Source of the DNA: Herbaspirillum hiltneri N3
Lineage (GTDB): Bacteria > Pseudomonadota > Gammaproteobacteria > Burkholderiales > Burkholderiaceae_D
Assembly (NCBI RefSeq): GCF_001267925.1
Contig: NZ_CP011409.1
Coordinates: forward strand, 1,860,001 to 1,924,000
DNA: 64,000 bases
Direction: 5' to 3'
The notes under the pieces are model-generated. The model did not search any database and had not been told where the DNA came from. It was given only the letters and a program-made list of their open reading frames with translations. A program made the translations under genes and the position numbers. Shown here piece after piece: positions 61,060-64,000 of the stretch. Each line of letters begins with the position of its first letter. The stretch's first letter is position 1.

Positions 61060-63747
61060 ATGCCTCTACACACTGATAACAAGTTTCCGCTGTCCCGCCT
61101 GAAAAAACTGAGCGCCGCCGTCTCTCTGGCAGTCATCTTGCCGATGGGAGCGCATGCAGCCGGGCTCGGCAAGCTGACCGTCCTGTCGGCGCTGGGCCAG
61201 CCGCTGCGCGCGGAAATCGAACTGACGTCAGTATCGAAAGAGGAAGAAGGTTCTCTGGTCGCGCGCCTGGCATCGGCCGACGCCTTCCGCAAAGCCAACA
61301 TCGATTTCAACCCGGTATTGTCATCGCTGCGATTTTCGGTCGAACAACGCCAGGGCCGGCAACTGATCCGCATCAGTTCTGCGCAGGCGCTCAACGAGCC
61401 CTTCGTCGATTTGCTGCTGGAATTGAGCGGCGGTGGTACGCGCCTGGTGCGCGAGTACACCTTCCTGCTCGATCCGCCCGACATGCGCAAGCCGCAAGCG
61501 GCGCAGTCGGCGCCGGCGCCAACGCCAGCACCAGCGACACCAGCGACACCACCGGCAGCAGCGCCGGCTGTCGCCAAACCAGCGGTTGCCGCCGTCACGC
61601 CGGCTACAAAACCGGCAGTCGCCACTCCGGCAGCGCCTGTTGCAGCTGCACCTGCGGCATCGCCGGCGCCCGCCAACAACAGCGACGACGAGCCGGTCTC
61701 GAGCATCGTCACCAGGCCGGCGCCTTCGCCGCTGGCTGAAGAAATCATCCGCAACGGCCGCAGCGAACAGAGCGGCCTGACCAATGCACCGGTGCCAGCA
61801 GCCGTGGCTGCCAAGACCGCGCCTCAAGCTGCCGCCAACACCGAAGCCAAGTCCGAGGAAGCTGCTCCGGCGACTGCCGGCAAGCGCGGCAAGGGCGCTG
61901 CGGCCAAACCGGAAGGCAAGGCAGGCGACAAGACTTATCGCGTCAAGGAAGGCGACACGCTGGCGGACATCGCCAATCGCACCCGGGACAACACCGTGTC
62001 GCTGGATCAGATGCTGATCGCGTTGTATCGCGCCAATCCCGATGCCTTCATCGGCGACAACATCAATCGCCTGCGCGCGGGCCGCGTGCTGTCGCTGCCT
62101 GATGCCGCCACTGCCGGCGCCGTCAGCAAGAGCGAAGCGCGCACCACCGTGGTGGCGCAGGCGCAGGACTTCAATGCCTACCGCAACAAGCTGGCAGGCC
62201 AGGTTGCCAGCGGTCCGGCCCGCAAGGCCAACGACGCCAGGCAAAGCGGCGGCGGCAAAGTGACCGCGCGCGTGGAAGAAAAATCTTCCACCAACGAAGC
62301 CCGTGACCGTCTGCAATTGTCGAAGGCCGGTGCGGGAGCGAAAGACCGCGCCGCCGCTGAAAAAGCAGCAGCTGAAGACAAGATCGCCGCAGACAAGGCG
62401 ATCGCCGAAGCCAACGACCGCGTCAAGGCGCTGGAGAAAAACGTCAGCGATCTGCAGAGGCTGCTGGAAATCAAGAACAAGACGCTGGCTGAAATGAGCG
62501 AGCAGCAAAAGGCTGCGGCCAAGCCGGAAGCTCCGGCTGCAGCGCCTGCTGCTGCGGAAGTGAAGCCGGAGGCCAAACCGGAAGAAAAGCCTGTCGAAGC
62601 TGCACCGGCGCCGGAGCCTGCCAAGCCTGAAGCGGCGCCTGCTCCTGCCGTTGCTCCAGCCGCAGCGAAACCCAAGGTCGCCGTGGTCCCGGGTCCGGTC
62701 GCGACAGCCAGTTTCTTTGATCGCATCCAGGACAATCCTTTCCTGTTGCCGGGCGCCGGCGCGCTGGTCGCCTTGCTGGCGGCGTGGGGCGTAGTGCGCG
62801 TGCGCAACAACAAGAAGAAGGCTGCGGCGGCCGCAGCAAGCGATCCCGAACAGGAGGATGAGCCGGCGGAGTCGCCCAAGGAAACTCCACCGGCAGTTGA
62901 AGCTGCAGCCGCAGTTGCAGCAGCTACCGCCGCTACGCCAGAAGCGGAAGAACCCGCGCCCGAACCGGCAGCCGTGGTTGAGGAACCTGCGGCGGCTCCG
63001 GTCGCTGAAGAACCCGAAGTCGAGGGCGTCGATCCGATCGAAGAAGCCGACATGTACATTTCCTTCGGCCGCGAAGAGCAGGCTGAAGACATCCTGCAAC
63101 TGGCGCTGAAATCCGATCCGAAGCGCCAGGCGATCCGCAGCAAGCTGCTGGAAATCTATGCGAAGCGGCAGGACGTCGACGCCTTCAATGACGTCGCCAA
63201 GGAATTGCACGCCGGTACCGGCGGTGTCGGTGAGGAATGGGAAAAAGCCGTCGCCCTGGGCATCGTGCTGGATCCGACCAATCCGCTGTATGGTGCCGTT
63301 GTCGAGGAGGAGATCGTCCCCGAGGAAGCACCCGCGCCGGTCGAACCAGAGCCGGACCAAAGCCTTGAATTCGACCTGGACGATTTCAAGGGGGCTGAAA
63401 TCCAGCCCGGTACGCCGCCGGCCGATATCGGCAGCAAGATCGATTTCGACCTCGAGCTCGACAGCGGCGTCAAGCCGGAGGAGGAAGCGGCGCCTAAACC
63501 GGCCGCTCCCGTACTCAACGACATCGATCTGGATTTGCCTCCGCCGGAAACACCGAAGCCGGTCGACGTGCTGGAAGACGATGAGTCCGCCTTCGCCGCC
63601 GAGATGTCGACCAAGCTCGACCTGGCTGCGGCGTATCAGGAAATCGGCGACAAGGAAGGTGCCCGCGAATTGCTCGAGGAAGTCATTCGCGGCGGCAGCG
63701 ACGCCCAGATCGAGCGCGCGCGCGACATGCTCTCCAAACTGTCCTGA
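61060..63747 (+). CDS. fimV: FimV-family peptidoglycan-binding polar organiser
   Basis: This 895-residue protein has a signal peptide (SLAVILPMGAHAAG) and the FimV N-terminal motif LGKLTVLSALGQPLRAEIEL. A long Ala/Pro-rich linker follows, then a LysM-like domain (near 305-350, YRVKEGDTLADIANRTRDN), a coiled coil (near 440-500), one membrane helix (PGAGALVALLAAWGVVRV), an acidic cytoplasmic region and a C-terminal TPR-like FimV_C domain (DLAAAYQEIGDKEGARELLEEVI). It organises type IV pili and pole function. ATG 61060 (MPLHTDNKF) is preferred to an upstream in-frame ATG. Confidence 0.92.
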   Translation: MPLHTDNKFPLSRLKKLSAAVSLAVILPMGAHAAGLGKLTVLSALGQPLRAEIELTSVSKEEEGSLVARLASADAFRKANIDFNPVLSSLRFSVEQRQGRQLIRISSAQALNEPFVDLLLELSGGGTRLVREYTFLLDPPDMRKPQAAQSAPAPTPAPATPATPPAAAPAVAKPAVAAVTPATKPAVATPAAPVAAAPAASPAPANNSDDEPVSSIVTRPAPSPLAEEIIRNGRSEQSGLTNAPVPAAVAAKTAPQAAANTEAKSEEAAPATAGKRGKGAAAKPEGKAGDKTYRVKEGDTLADIANRTRDNTVSLDQMLIALYRANPDAFIGDNINRLRAGRVLSLPDAATAGAVSKSEARTTVVAQAQDFNAYRNKLAGQVASGPARKANDARQSGGGKVTARVEEKSSTNEARDRLQLSKAGAGAKDRAAAEKAAAEDKIAADKAIAEANDRVKALEKNVSDLQRLLEIKNKTLAEMSEQQKAAAKPEAPAAAPAAAEVKPEAKPEEKPVEAAPAPEPAKPEAAPAPAVAPAAAKPKVAVVPGPVATASFFDRIQDNPFLLPGAGALVALLAAWGVVRVRNNKKKAAAAAASDPEQEDEPAESPKETPPAVEAAAAVAAATAATPEAEEPAPEPAAVVEEPAAAPVAEEPEVEGVDPIEEADMYISFGREEQAEDILQLALKSDPKRQAIRSKLLEIYAKRQDVDAFNDVAKELHAGTGGVGEEWEKAVALGIVLDPTNPLYGAVVEEEIVPEEAPAPVEPEPDQSLEFDLDDFKGAEIQPGTPPADIGSKIDFDLELDSGVKPEEEAAPKPAAPVLNDIDLDLPPPETPKPVDVLEDDESAFAAEMSTKLDLAAAYQEIGDKEGARELLEEVIRGGSDAQIERARDMLSKLS

Positions 63748-63786
63748 GCATAGCAGGCCGCATGTCCGGAGTGTGTCCGGAAGCGG

Positions 63787-63813
63787 AACGGGCGCCGGCA
63801 GCGGCGCCCGTTT
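63787..63813 (+). terminator. Terminator of fimV
   Basis: ACGGGCGCC and GGCGCCCGT form a perfect stem with a 6-nt loop and a short T-run, 40 bp past the stop codon. Confidence 0.8.
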
Positions 63814-63822
63814 GCATTTACC

Positions 63823-63891
63823 GGAACTCATTTCATCGCTTCAGCCCATCCAGGCAAGTTTGTACTCATGCCTGTTGTTGAAATGAGTTCC
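63823..63891. repeat. Perfect 13-bp inverted repeat, 43 bp apart
   Basis: GGAACTCATTTCA (63823-63835) and TGAAATGAGTTCC (63879-63891) are perfectly complementary and enclose 43 bp. It is too widely spaced for a simple terminator; it could be an operator pair or a remnant of an insertion. The remaining 109 bp to the window end show no clear gene, though a GTG near 63970 could start the next one. Confidence 0.5.
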
Positions 63892-64000
63892 AGGTTGTTG
63901 AACTTGTTTTTAAATTGATTGGACCGGGCAGTACGCCGCAAGGCGACTGCTTCAACTTGTTGACTGCCGTGATCGAACCATTCCTTCCCGCCGACGAAAC

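Noticed and set aside
61321..63831. 836-codon open frame on the minus strand
   Set aside because: It is antisense to fimV; its length comes from the Ala/Pro-rich codons of that gene. No domains or ribosome binding site.

Overview
The window looks like chromosome from a GC-rich betaproteobacterium of the order Burkholderiales, most like Oxalobacteraceae (Herbaspirillum and relatives). The reasons are the gene order aroC, M48 protease, leuC, entericidin, leuD, leuB, asd, fimV, the class of porin and regulators, and the dispersed palindromes. The genus is an inference; no rRNA or tRNA gene was seen.

Layout. 1-2.5 kb: the 5' part of an acetylornithine aminotransferase-like gene preceded by a short arginine-rich leader ORF and an attenuator-like terminator, then a 2Fe-2S flavoreductase and an NAD-binding epimerase-like protein. 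2.7-6.3 kb: an ABC importer of the nitrate/sulfonate type with two binding proteins. 6.4-9.7 kb: an MFS transporter, a class II aldolase-like protein and an AraC regulator, all on the minus strand. 10-13.6 kb: a small charged protein, a di-haem peroxidase and a secreted phosphoesterase. 14-22 kb: an accessory island (see below) and a porin. 22-27 kb: a CPA1 antiporter, an aldo/keto reductase, a FadR-type regulator with two matching operator-like sites, and an SDR. 27-32.8 kb: a soluble PAS histidine kinase and NarL-type regulator, then a cyanate module (nitrate/cyanate-type ABC importer plus cyanase) behind a sigma-54-type promoter. 32.9-41.7 kb: a TAXI binding protein, a LexA-box small ORF pair, a ferric iron ABC system, glutathione reductase and phospholipase A. 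42-51.5 kb: a MHYT-GGDEF-EAL protein, a chemoreceptor, a DUF4124 protein, an FAD-linked oxidase, a DUF2069 protein, WrbA, a BrkB/YihY protein, a DUF962 protein and a CBS protein. 51.7-63.7 kb: an LplT-PlsC fusion, aroC, an M48 lipoprotein, leuC-ecn-leuD-leuB, asd and fimV.

The most striking part is 14.0-19.7 kb. Three adjacent genes encode proteins clearly related to urease gamma, beta and alpha subunits, but the alpha homologue has lost all six nickel-ligand positions (four His, the carbamylated Lys and the Asp) and the catalytic flap His, while the fold-defining sequence stays well conserved and the frame is open. The beta homologue ends early and no urease accessory gene is nearby. The set lies between a cysteine-rich glycerophosphodiesterase-like protein with a Pro-Pro-Asp tandem repeat and a MauE-thioredoxin fusion; a 2H-phosphoesterase-like protein lies just beyond on the other strand. 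I read this as a pseudo-urease system of unknown function kept as a three-subunit scaffold.

Other regulatory signals include copies of a repeat with the end sequence AACCTGTTCACGATCT, one forming a complete 140-bp palindromic element between the M48 gene and leuC.
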